A stretch of DNA of 58,213 bases from the NCBI GenBank assembly GCA_029782225.1, contig JAKOVF010000018.1, positions 1-58,213 of the forward strand, in the 5' to 3' direction. Source of the stretch: Chloroflexota bacterium. Its GTDB lineage: Bacteria > Chloroflexota > Anaerolineae > Anaerolineales > Villigracilaceae. This document shows, in pieces, positions 8,793 to 16,422 of the stretch (the first letter of the stretch is position 1; each line of letters starts with the position of its first letter). Both the position numbers and the translations under genes were made by a program. The notes beneath the pieces were generated by a model. It did no database searches. It had not been told where the DNA came from and saw nothing but the letters and a program-made list of their open reading frames with translations.

Positions 8793-8904
8793 GTCACTGC
8801 GAGGCGGCACACTTCCGCCGAAGCAGTCTCTCAAATCATCCGGAGATTGCTTCGTCGCACACCGTCCTGCGTTCGGTGCAGGGAAAAGCGCTGCTCGCAA
8901 TGAC
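8793..8904. repeat. GTCATTGCGAG-type palindromic spacer repeat, copy 1
   Basis: The left arm GTCACTGCGAG and right arm CTCGCAATGAC enclose smaller hairpins (GGCGG with CCGCC) and GAGATTGCTTCGTCG. It fills the glcD-iolN spacer. A related copy occupies the next spacer at 10058. Confidence 0.75.
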
Positions 8905-8929
8905 GGAAACAATCAAAAGGAGCAATCAC

Positions 8930-10054
8930 ATGTCAGACGCAATCGTACCAAAAGGATTTCTACCCACCAATCAGCCCGATCTCTTCTTTGAAGATAACGG
9001 CGTTGGCCGCATGAAAAAGGAAGTCTGGGAAGCCAGCGACGAGCAGATCGATACCATCCTGGCAGATTACGGGGTCCCCTCGCCGGTGGAGTGGGGCAAG
9101 CCAGGTTCCTACATCCAGACCACGACCCGCTGGCAGGTGGAAGCCAACCGCAAGAAGAACGATATTGTCTTCATTCCAGTCGGATGCACCGAACTGCACG
9201 GGCGCCACCTCCCCAGCGCGGCCGACACCCTCTATGTCAGCGCGATCTGCGAAGGCGTGAGGCGTTTCACCGCGAAGCGCGGCGCGCCCGTCAGCCTGGC
9301 GCTGCCTCCCCTGAATTACGGTGGACATCCGTATCATCACATGGGCATGCCGGGCACCGTCATCGTGCGCGAGCACGTGGTGCGTGAGATGATGATCGAT
9401 GTGATGCTTGGCCTGTGGAATGACGGCTTCCGCAAGCAGCTCATCGTCAACAACCACGGGCATCTTTGGATGCTTGAATCAGCAGTACAGGAATTCATGA
9501 AGCGCTATCAGTTGCCGGGTATCTTCCGGGTTATTGACTGGCATCGCGGCGTCCGTGAATTTTTCCGCCCGACGGAGCGCGGCGGCCAAATGACCACCAA
9601 CTTCGTCCACGCGGATGAGTCCGAGACGTCACTCAGTTTGCTCCTGCACCCTGAAATGGTGGACATGAATTATGCAGTCGATACCGAAGGCAAGAATTAT
9701 CTGCCTGAAGGTCACTTCGACAAATCGGTTGACCCGTTCGGGCGCCCAAGCCGCTGGTCTGAAGGCGAAGGACATTTTGCGATCGAGATCGCCGCGACGC
9801 CGGAAGGTGTGGTCGGCAAGGCAAAGTCCGGGCTGGCACAAAAAGCCAAGCGGCCGATGGCAGCTATTTTGAAGTACCTCACACTGTGGCACGATGACGT
9901 GCTGAACGCGTTTCCAGCCGGGACCGTTCCACCAGTGGAAGAAGTTACCCTTCGCACCGAAAAAGAGATGGAACCTTACTTGCGCGAACCACTCAGCGAA
10001 GGCTGGAAAACTGTCTATGGCATCCCGCGCATTGGACAGGGCACGGAAGTCTGA
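8930..10054 (+). CDS. iolN: Creatininase-family hydrolase, probably 3-dehydro-scyllo-inosose hydrolase
   Basis: A 374-residue metal-dependent hydrolase of the creatininase fold. E88, H90 and D99 in TELHGRHLPSAADTLY reproduce the Glu-x-His...Asp ligand spacing of creatininase; NNHGH at 174-178 and HADESETS near 230 supply further metal and active-site residues. The gene lies immediately before an IolM-type dehydrogenase and an IolO-type epimerase, the same set described for the Thermotoga inositol pathway, in which IolN opens the diketo-inositol ring to 5-keto-L-gluconate. The role therefore rests on family plus context. The ATG at 8930 is chosen over one at 8876 because AAAGGAG precedes it and the upstream one is inside the repeat. 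Confidence 0.82.
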   Translation: MSDAIVPKGFLPTNQPDLFFEDNGVGRMKKEVWEASDEQIDTILADYGVPSPVEWGKPGSYIQTTTRWQVEANRKKNDIVFIPVGCTELHGRHLPSAADTLYVSAICEGVRRFTAKRGAPVSLALPPLNYGGHPYHHMGMPGTVIVREHVVREMMIDVMLGLWNDGFRKQLIVNNHGHLWMLESAVQEFMKRYQLPGIFRVIDWHRGVREFFRPTERGGQMTTNFVHADESETSLSLLLHPEMVDMNYAVDTEGKNYLPEGHFDKSVDPFGRPSRWSEGEGHFAIEIAATPEGVVGKAKSGLAQKAKRPMAAILKYLTLWHDDVLNAFPAGTVPPVEEVTLRTEKEMEPYLREPLSEGWKTVYGIPRIGQGTEV

Positions 10055-10057
10055 TAT

Positions 10058-10138
10058 GTCATTGCGAGCCCGTAGGGCGAAGTAATCTATTGGAAATTGG
10101 GAGATTGCTTCGTCGGCCTGCGGCCTCCTCGCAATAAC
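10058..10138. repeat. GTCATTGCGAG-type palindromic spacer repeat, copy 2
   Basis: Left arm GTCATTGCGAG and right arm CTCGCAATAAC flank the shared core GGAGATTGCTTCGTCG. It occupies most of the iolN-iolM spacer, leaving room only for the Shine-Dalgarno AAGGAG of iolM. Confidence 0.75.
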
Positions 10139-10163
10139 ACAAAGAATTACAAGGAGCAATCAT

Positions 10164-11360
10164 ATGAAAGGCACAATGCAAGGTGTTACCCTGATCGCAG
10201 ATTGGGATCCCAAGCCGGGATTCAAGCTTGGTTCCAAAGACATCGAAGGCCGCCAGACTTATCTCGGAAGCCAGGTTTGGCGGCATCCGCGCTTTGAGAT
10301 CCGCGAATACGATATTCCCACTCCCGGGCCAGAGCAGGTGGTGATTGAAATCAAAGCCTGCGGCATCTGCGGCTCGGATGTTCACATGTCACAAGCCGAG
10401 AAGGATGGCTACATCTTTTACCCTGGCCTGACCGGTTTCCCCAGCATTCTGGGACACGAGTTTTCCGGCGTGATCGTGGAAGCTGGAAAGAACGCGCGCG
10501 ACAAGCGCACCAACAAACCTTTCAAAGGCGGTGAGCCGGTTACATCAGAAGAAATGTTGTGGTGCGGGCAATGCAAACCCTGTGCCGACGGCCAGCCCAA
10601 TCACTGTGAGCAATTGGACGAAGTTGGTTTCAATGTCAACGGCGCGTACACCAAGTATATGGTCCTGCCGTCTCGGACTGTCTGGAGCCTGGAACCGCTG
10701 CGTCAGAGATACAAAGGCGATGACATCTTCGTTGCCGGCAGTCTCGTCGAGCCAACTTCGGTCGCCTACAACGCCGCGATCGAGCGCGGCGGAGGCATTC
10801 GTCCCGGTGATCGGGTTGTGGTCCTTGGCGGCGGACCGGTGGGCATCGCGGCCTGCGCCATTCTCAAGCGGGCGGGCGCGTCGAAGGTCATTATTTCCGA
10901 AACCCAGCCCGAACGCGCTGCAATGGCATTAAAGCTGGGCGCAGACTACCATGTCAACCCGGCAAGGGAGGATTTCGCCGACCGTGTGCTCGAGATCACG
11001 GATGGCATGGGCGCGGATATGTTCATGGAAGCCACCGGCCTGCCGGAGGTAGTCTATCCAGGCATCGAGCGCGTCATCTGGGAAGGACGGACCTTGCTGA
11101 GCACAGTGGTTGTCACTGCACGTGCGGAAGCTAAAATGCCTGTCATGGGCGAAGTGCTGCAGGTGCGCAAGGCACGCATTGTCGGCGCACAGGGGCATTC
11201 CGGTCATGGCAATTTTCCGCGGGTGATTGACTGCATGGCGTCGGGCATGGACATGACTCCGATGAGCACCAAGAAGATCAGCCTGGAAGAACTGCCTGAG
11301 AATATTATCAAACTGCAGACCGACCGCTCGGAATGCAAGGTAACGTATATCGCGAATTAA
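10164..11360 (+). CDS. iolM: Zinc-dependent dehydrogenase, probably scyllo-inosose 3-dehydrogenase
   Basis: A 398-residue MDR enzyme, longer than usual because of an N-terminal extension with DWDPKPGFKLG and GRQTYLGSQVWR, features I associate with the IolM group. Catalytic-zinc residues are C69 (CGICGSD) and H98-E99 (GHEFSG). The structural-zinc cluster WCGQCKPCADGQPNHC follows. The Rossmann motif VVVLGGGPVGIAA begins near residue 220. In the Thermotoga route IolM oxidises 2-keto-myo-inositol to a diketo-inositol using NAD. It sits between iolN and iolO, each separated by a repeat. Shine-Dalgarno AAGGAG is eight bases from the ATG. Confidence 0.83.
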   Translation: MKGTMQGVTLIADWDPKPGFKLGSKDIEGRQTYLGSQVWRHPRFEIREYDIPTPGPEQVVIEIKACGICGSDVHMSQAEKDGYIFYPGLTGFPSILGHEFSGVIVEAGKNARDKRTNKPFKGGEPVTSEEMLWCGQCKPCADGQPNHCEQLDEVGFNVNGAYTKYMVLPSRTVWSLEPLRQRYKGDDIFVAGSLVEPTSVAYNAAIERGGGIRPGDRVVVLGGGPVGIAACAILKRAGASKVIISETQPERAAMALKLGADYHVNPAREDFADRVLEITDGMGADMFMEATGLPEVVYPGIERVIWEGRTLLSTVVVTARAEAKMPVMGEVLQVRKARIVGAQGHSGHGNFPRVIDCMASGMDMTPMSTKKISLEELPENIIKLQTDRSECKVTYIAN

Positions 11361-11402
11361 GCCCTCACCCCTAGCCCCTCTCCCCAAATGGGGAGAGGGG
11401 CT
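11361..11402. repeat. CCCTCACCCC...GGGGAGAGGGG hairpin repeat before iolO
   Basis: A perfect 13-bp stem, AGCCCCTCTCCCC (11373-11385) and its complement (11390-11402), closes a four-base loop. The 3' arm ends ten bases before the iolO start and contains the only strong purine-rich Shine-Dalgarno-like sequence there, so the repeat may affect translation of iolO. Confidence 0.75.
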
Positions 11403-11411
11403 TAAGAAATC

Positions 11412-12239
11412 ATGAAACTATCCATTGTCCTTTCCACTCAATCCGCGCAATTTCAGGCCGCGACATTCAAAGGCGAGCTTGAGACGAACCTCTCCTATAT
11501 TTCTTCGCTTGGCTATGACGGCGTTGAGCTTGCGATTCGTGATCCAAAATTAGTAGACATGGATCATTTGGAATCGCTCGTAGCAGAATACAACTTGAGA
11601 GTGCCGGCGATTGGGACGGGTCAAGCCTGGGGTGAGGAAGGTCTTTCTTTCACGGATCCAGACCCAAAGGTCCGCTTTGAGGCGATTGAGCGGATCAAGA
11701 GTCACATCCCGGGCGCGGTCCGCTTCGGCGCAGTGATCATCATTGGCCTGATCCGCGGCATCGTCAAACCGGGCGTGGAACAATCACAGGCAATGGATTG
11801 GCTGATTGAAGCGCTGCGCGAGTGCACTGCGTCCGCGCGACAGTTTGGAGTTCAACTGGCGCTGGAACCGATCAATCGTTACGAGACTTCTCTGATCAAC
11901 AACGCTTCGCAGGGATTGGAATTAATTAAGAGCGTGGGGATCGATAACTTCGGTTTGTTGCTGGACACTTTCCACATGAACATTGAAGAGCCAATCATCG
12001 AGGACAGCATTCGGGCCTGTGGAATGCACATCTTCCATTTTCACGTTGCAGATTCGAACCGCTGGTACCCGGGCGCAGGACATGTCGACTTCAAAACAGT
12101 CCTTCAGACGCTCGCTCAGGTGGATTATCAAGGCTGGGTTTCCGGCGAGTTTTTGCCCACGCCGGATGCTACAACTGCTGCACAAAGGAGCATTGCTTTT
12201 CTGCAGAGTGTACAAAGCGCGCAACAGCATGAAGTATAG
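11412..12239 (+). CDS. iolO: TIM-barrel sugar epimerase, probably 5-keto-L-gluconate epimerase
   Basis: A 275-residue xylose-isomerase-like TIM barrel (AP endonuclease 2 family). Metal ligands typical of the family are visible: E152 (LALEPINRYE), D185 with H188 (LLLDTFHMN), H211 (HFHVADSNRW) and E246 (GEFLP). In the inositol route known from Thermotoga, IolO converts 5-keto-L-gluconate to D-tagaturonate. It closes the + strand block and faces the unknown gene at 12275 convergently, with only 35 bases between stops and no clear terminator. Family membership is firm; the exact substrate rests on the iolN-iolM neighbours. Confidence 0.8.
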   Translation: MKLSIVLSTQSAQFQAATFKGELETNLSYISSLGYDGVELAIRDPKLVDMDHLESLVAEYNLRVPAIGTGQAWGEEGLSFTDPDPKVRFEAIERIKSHIPGAVRFGAVIIIGLIRGIVKPGVEQSQAMDWLIEALRECTASARQFGVQLALEPINRYETSLINNASQGLELIKSVGIDNFGLLLDTFHMNIEEPIIEDSIRACGMHIFHFHVADSNRWYPGAGHVDFKTVLQTLAQVDYQGWVSGEFLPTPDATTAAQRSIAFLQSVQSAQQHEV

Positions 12240-12274
12240 ACTGTTCACACGGCAGAAATTTCGGGATGCAAATC

Positions 12275-13222
12275 CTAGCTAGTCGATGGTTTTGGGACTT
12301 CCTGCCAGCGGCCGCCGTGTTGACTCCAGCGCTCTCGCCAGGCCTCGGCAACCTCACTTTGCAGCCGTAACGTACAACACAACGGCTGTCCGCCTCTTGT
12401 CATCTGAACAGATAACTCATTCCAAAGCTGGCCGGGTCGGTTTTGTATTTCGATGATGTTTTTTCGAGGAATATATGAGAGAAGCCAGCCCTGCTTGACG
12501 CCTAATTCCTCCTGAATCACTACCAGATAATTGCTTGTGAGTAACAAGAGCGTATTGGCCAGGATGGGCCGCGGGAAGAAATACCAGCGGGATTTCCAGA
12601 CATCTGGCTGAAAGACCAGTTCTTCCAATTCCTCACCTGGCAACAGGCCATAGATCTTTGCACCATTCGAAAACTTGCTGGGCAAATCACGCAAGGCCTG
12701 CCGCGCATGCGGGCGAGACGCTTTCTCTCCCATATCAGCCTGTTTGGGCCCCGTAGCCTGCAACAATTGCTGCAGGAACGGGGAGAGGCCGTCCCATGCC
12801 ACCGTATTGAATTCCATAGTAAACCGAGTGGTTGTATCCTGCTCCTGAGCAACAATCTCCAGAAACCCGTAAAGCAGCAATAACGTGACCTTCATGTAAA
12901 CAAGATCATAACCCTGGATACATGTGACTTGAGGTTCCTCATCTGGCCAGATGGATGCAAGGAGATGGGTCACACCAGTGTCGGTAAACAGCAGGGCTTG
13001 CCCTGGCACATAGCACCATCCGCGCTGAATCTGCGGCGGAAACATAATAACGGCTTGTATGTTCTCATGGGCAGCCAGCGCGGCTACGGCAGGAGATTGC
13101 AGCTTGGTGGGCAACTCCGAGATATTTCTCAGCAGGGAAGCGTGGGTGTTAAAACCTCGTGCTGTAACTTCTTTCTTCAATTCAGCCAGGCGGTGCTTTT
13201 CAGCATCTGTTGATCGAGCCAT
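12275..13222 (-). CDS. Hypothetical protein (315 aa)
   Basis: No family is recognised. The protein starts with a charged helix (DAEKHRLAELKKEV) and has no signal peptide. The C-terminal third, with YFFPRPILANTLLLLTSNYLVVIQEE and RKNIIEIQ, alternates in a way that suggests a PH-like beta-barrel domain, but this is only a visual impression. The ATG at 13222 has GGAGTTGGAGCG upstream and is preferred; a TTG at 13264 would add 14 residues. It is transcribed towards iolO and divergently from the transglutaminase-like gene. It does not appear linked to the metabolic genes on either side. Confidence 0.6.
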   Translation of the reverse strand: MARSTDAEKHRLAELKKEVTARGFNTHASLLRNISELPTKLQSPAVAALAAHENIQAVIMFPPQIQRGWCYVPGQALLFTDTGVTHLLASIWPDEEPQVTCIQGYDLVYMKVTLLLLYGFLEIVAQEQDTTTRFTMEFNTVAWDGLSPFLQQLLQATGPKQADMGEKASRPHARQALRDLPSKFSNGAKIYGLLPGEELEELVFQPDVWKSRWYFFPRPILANTLLLLTSNYLVVIQEELGVKQGWLLSYIPRKNIIEIQNRPGQLWNELSVQMTRGGQPLCCTLRLQSEVAEAWRERWSQHGGRWQEVPKPSTS

Positions 13223-13414
13223 AAGACGCTCCAACTCCAGATACCTGAGAAAAAAAATGGACAACTTTCTTTCGCTATATGAACAGACTGGGGCTTCATG
13301 AATCAGCCAACTTGCTCTTCGTCAAATACCGTATGGGATATGATAACATAGTCTGATGAGGCAAAGAGAGGCAGCATAAAAAACTCTTCCTGCAGATTAT
13401 TTTGGTCGATCATA

Positions 13415-14368
13415 TTGATTTTTTTCTCGCAGGGGTGTCAGCCTCGCGCAGCAACACCCATCCCTGCAAGCACTACCCCCGAACCTCGTGTGACCGTCCT
13501 GGATCAGCGTGAATATGTTGTGCACCAGCAATTGACGCTCGTCAACGAAGGGCCCGGCCAGCCGGAGAAGCAGAATATTTGGGTGGCATTGATTCGAGAT
13601 TTTCCTCCCTATCAGAAAGTGAGGTCAATGGAGATTTCTCCCAAAGATTATAGGTTGGTGGTCGATGAATACAGCAACCATTATGCTGAGTTTGATTTTT
13701 CCATGCAACCGGTCGCGACAACCCAAACGATAACCATCGATTATCGGGTGGACGTTTACGAATTGGGATATGATCTCTCAGGGTGCCAGGGGCAACTCCC
13801 GGACGATTTCATCCAGCCCGAATTGCATATCGAATCCGCTAATCCGCAGATTGCAGCTCTCGCGCGGGAACTCTCACGAGGTAACAGTACCGTTTGTCAG
13901 CAAACACGGGCCTTTTATGATTACACAGGCGATAAGTTGAACTACAACTTCAATGGAGAGAATTGGGGAGCGCAGGCAGCGCTTGGCCCAATGGGGGCTG
14001 ATTGCACTGAATACTCCGACTTGATCGTCGCGCTCAGTAGAGCACAAAGAATCCCGGCACGGTATTTTGAGGGATTGTTGTATTTGGATAAGGAGACAGG
14101 TGCTATTGCCCAAACCGAACACGCCTGGGCGGACGCGTACATGCCGGGGATCGGCTGGGTTGCAATGGATCCCACCCTGGGACGGCCGCTGGTCAATCGA
14201 GATACCTATTTTGCCCATTACACGCCGGATCATATCATTGTCACAATGGGAGCGAACCCTTCGGTATTGCGGGGCAGCAGCTATTGGACACATCTCTACT
14301 GGCCGGGGAATATTACCAAGATACGTGTCGAAGCAGGAAAATGGGAGATAAATCTGGTCCAGAAGTAG
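13415..14368 (+). CDS. Transglutaminase-like lipoprotein
   Basis: An extracytoplasmic protein with a papain-like transglutaminase core in its second half: C197 (GADCTEYSDL), H236 (EHAWADAY) and D252 (AMDPTLG) form the expected triad, preceded by YNFNGENWGAQAAL. The first half is beta-rich. Such proteins may act as proteases or amidases on envelope substrates. The start is odd. The first standard start is TTG at 13415, but the frame stays open to 13352 and the upstream codons read KNSSCRLFWSIILIFFSQGC, a good lipoprotein signal. A complete signal would require an ATA start at 13376, or there is a sequence error or lost start. The gene is convergent with the permease at 14471. Confidence 0.75.
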   Translation: MIFFSQGCQPRAATPIPASTTPEPRVTVLDQREYVVHQQLTLVNEGPGQPEKQNIWVALIRDFPPYQKVRSMEISPKDYRLVVDEYSNHYAEFDFSMQPVATTQTITIDYRVDVYELGYDLSGCQGQLPDDFIQPELHIESANPQIAALARELSRGNSTVCQQTRAFYDYTGDKLNYNFNGENWGAQAALGPMGADCTEYSDLIVALSRAQRIPARYFEGLLYLDKETGAIAQTEHAWADAYMPGIGWVAMDPTLGRPLVNRDTYFAHYTPDHIIVTMGANPSVLRGSSYWTHLYWPGNITKIRVEAGKWEINLVQK

Positions 14369-14403
14369 CAACAAATCTTACACAGGAGTTTTTAACAAGA
14401 TAC

Positions 14404-14438
14404 ACCCCTCATCCCTCATCAGAATGTGGATAAGGGGT
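14404..14438. terminator. Hairpin between convergent genes
   Basis: ACCCCT (14404-14409) pairs with AGGGGT (14433-14438) between the stops of two convergent genes. It lacks a long T-run, so it is a weak or repeat-derived terminator candidate. Confidence 0.3.
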
Positions 14439-14470
14439 AATAAATGATAGATGACAGGAAACGTGCTAGT

Positions 14471-15520
14471 TTACTCCCCACGCTTGCGTAGATAAGTGTG
14501 CATGATCACCGATAACACGATGATCAAACCATAAATGAACTGGGTCCAGAATCCGGTCAAGCCGACGGCCACAGTCGCAGCTTCGATGGCGCCAATAATA
14601 AAGGCGCCGAGAAACGTTCCGAGAATCGTACCGGTACCTCCAAATACAGACGTTCCACCCAGGAAAACGGAAGCCAGGGTATTCAGCAAATAACCATCGC
14701 CCACACTGGGCCAAAAGTAAGCAACGTAAAAACTGTAGAGCAGACCGGCGAAGGCCGCGACAAGACCAATCAACATAAATGCCTGCGTGCGGACTCGTCC
14801 AGTGTTAACTCCCATCAACTCGGCGCTGTTCATGTTGTCACCTGTCAGGTAGATATGCGCCCCAAATTTATGGCGGTTTAGGAGCACCCAACCAATGATC
14901 GTGACCACGATCAACCAGATCATCTGCATCGGAAGGTATTTACCGATCTTGCCGACGAGTAGCGGGTAAAAAAAGGTTGGTTTAATATATTCCAAAGAAA
15001 AATTCGCCCCTTGCGTAAGCACCAGTACGGCACCCCGCCATAAGAATTGAGTACCGATGGTAACGACAAGCGAAGGAATGCCGAATTTGACAATGATGGA
15101 CCCATTGAGCCAGCCAATAAGAACTCCAGTCAACAGGGCAGCGACAATTGCCAGGAATACCTGAAGGGTCGCATTATGGATAAAGGCTGTAGCAACGTAT
15201 GTATAGTTAAACGACACCATGCCCATGCCCATAATGGAGGGGAAGGAGAGATCAATCTCCTTAGCGATCACCACAATCGTCAGAGGAATGGCCATGATGG
15301 CAAAAAATGGGATGGAGGCCATGAAGGCCGAGTATATCTGCGGAGCTAAAAAGGTTCTGGGGGCTGAAATAATAAATATCAACCACAGGGCCAAAAAGAC
15401 TCCCAGAATCCCAAGCTGGGCGCTATTTGTGCGGGCAAATCTCCGTAGATCGAAGGGCACGGTGTAGTGCTGGCTGACTGCGGGCGCGCTTCTGTTGGTT
15501 TCAGGTTTCATTGCATCCAT
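14471..15520 (-). CDS. Sugar ABC transporter permease (RbsC/FrcC type)
   Basis: A 349-residue inner-membrane permease of the BPD_transp_2 family with roughly eight to ten hydrophobic segments. It contains the family blocks EIDLSFPSIMGMG, GWLNGSIIVKFGIPSLVVTIGT and SVFLGGTSVFGGTGTILGTFLGAF. It forms the channel for the binding protein at 16423 and the ATPase at 15525, whose stop lies four bases upstream. The substrate is a monosaccharide or cyclitol. The operon follows araA in the same direction, which favours arabinose, but the inositol genes are also nearby. Confidence 0.88.
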   Translation of the reverse strand: MDAMKPETNRSAPAVSQHYTVPFDLRRFARTNSAQLGILGVFLALWLIFIISAPRTFLAPQIYSAFMASIPFFAIMAIPLTIVVIAKEIDLSFPSIMGMGMVSFNYTYVATAFIHNATLQVFLAIVAALLTGVLIGWLNGSIIVKFGIPSLVVTIGTQFLWRGAVLVLTQGANFSLEYIKPTFFYPLLVGKIGKYLPMQMIWLIVVTIIGWVLLNRHKFGAHIYLTGDNMNSAELMGVNTGRVRTQAFMLIGLVAAFAGLLYSFYVAYFWPSVGDGYLLNTLASVFLGGTSVFGGTGTILGTFLGAFIIGAIEAATVAVGLTGFWTQFIYGLIIVLSVIMHTYLRKRGE

Positions 15521-15524
15521 CCTT

Positions 15525-16283
15525 TTAATCTAGGCGGCCGGTTTCTGCAACCCGTACCATCTTTTCTATCAACTCATTCAGGCCAATATGTTTTGTGATA
15601 AATTCACCGGCTACCCTTCCTCGGTCAATTACCACCACACGATCCGCAACATTGTAGACATGCAGGATGTTGTGGTCAATAAAAATAGCTGACTTGCCGG
15701 CCTGCTTGATGCCCTTGACGAAGTTAACCAATTTAGCGGTCTCTTTGAGAGAGAGGCCCATGGTAGGTTCGTCAAGAACTACTATTTCAGCATTGAAGAA
15801 AAGGGCGCGGACGATGGCGACACCCTGTTTCTCACCACCAGAATAGCTGCCGACGTGTGAATCCGGACTCACTGCCTGGGAGGTAAAGCCCATGGACTCT
15901 GTCATCAGCCGGTGGGTTTCATCCCTCATCCGTTGAATGTCCAGGAAACCCAGCGAGTTGCAGAGCTCGCGTCCCAGAAAGATATTGCGCCAGAGGGTCT
16001 GCAATTCGGCCAGAGCTCGCTCCTGATATACGGTTTCTACTCCCAGCTCCCTGGCCTTGGGAACGGTCAGATGATCAACTTTTTTACCGTTGAACAGGAT
16101 TTCGCCCGATGTTGGCTGATAATAACCGGTGATAATCTTGATGAGGGTGGATTTTCCGGCGCCATTATCTCCCAGCAAACCGACAATTTCGTTCTGACCT
16201 AATTGAAAGTTGATATTCTCAAGCGCCCGGACTTCTCCAAAGGATTTAGACACATTTCTAAGTTCGAGGCGATAATTCTCCAT
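15525..16283 (-). CDS. Sugar ABC transporter ATP-binding protein (single-domain, FrcA type)
   Basis: A 252-residue ATPase with one ABC domain, unlike the tandem RbsA type; this layout is like FrcA of fructose importers. Walker A is LGDNGAGKST, the signature is YSGGEKQG and Walker B is IVVLDEPTMGLS, followed by the H-loop FIDHN. The start at 16283 (MENYRLELRNV) is chosen because GGAG lies upstream and the domain begins there; an in-frame start at 16331 would add 16 unrelated residues. It energises uptake together with the adjacent permease and binding protein. A 9-bp stem-loop separates it from the binding-protein gene. Confidence 0.88.
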   Translation of the reverse strand: MENYRLELRNVSKSFGEVRALENINFQLGQNEIVGLLGDNGAGKSTLIKIITGYYQPTSGEILFNGKKVDHLTVPKARELGVETVYQERALAELQTLWRNIFLGRELCNSLGFLDIQRMRDETHRLMTESMGFTSQAVSPDSHVGSYSGGEKQGVAIVRALFFNAEIVVLDEPTMGLSLKETAKLVNFVKGIKQAGKSAIFIDHNILHVYNVADRVVVIDRGRVAGEFITKHIGLNELIEKMVRVAETGRLD

Positions 16284-16314
16284 ACGATCATCTCCGCTAA
16301 ATGGTTGATCATGG

Positions 16315-16358
16315 CAAGGGCTAAATGGCAAGAGGCATCCCGGGCCATCTAGCCCTTG
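16315..16358 (-). promoter_or_regulatory. Stem-loop between binding-protein and ATPase genes
   Basis: CAAGGGCTA (16315-16323) pairs exactly with TAGCCCTTG (16350-16358), and ATGG with CCAT extends the stem. Stems in this position commonly stabilise binding-protein mRNA or limit read-through into the membrane genes; the role here is inferred. Confidence 0.55.
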
Positions 16359-16422
16359 TACCTACTATTCTTGGCGCTCGTCAATGATAGCAGAGCGTCA
16401 ACAAGCTGATGATGGCGCCGCT

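Noticed and set aside
8793..10138. A possible two-unit CRISPR-like arrangement
   Set aside because: The two similar elements flank a complete gene, are palindromic and differ in length; there is no regular repeat-spacer pattern.
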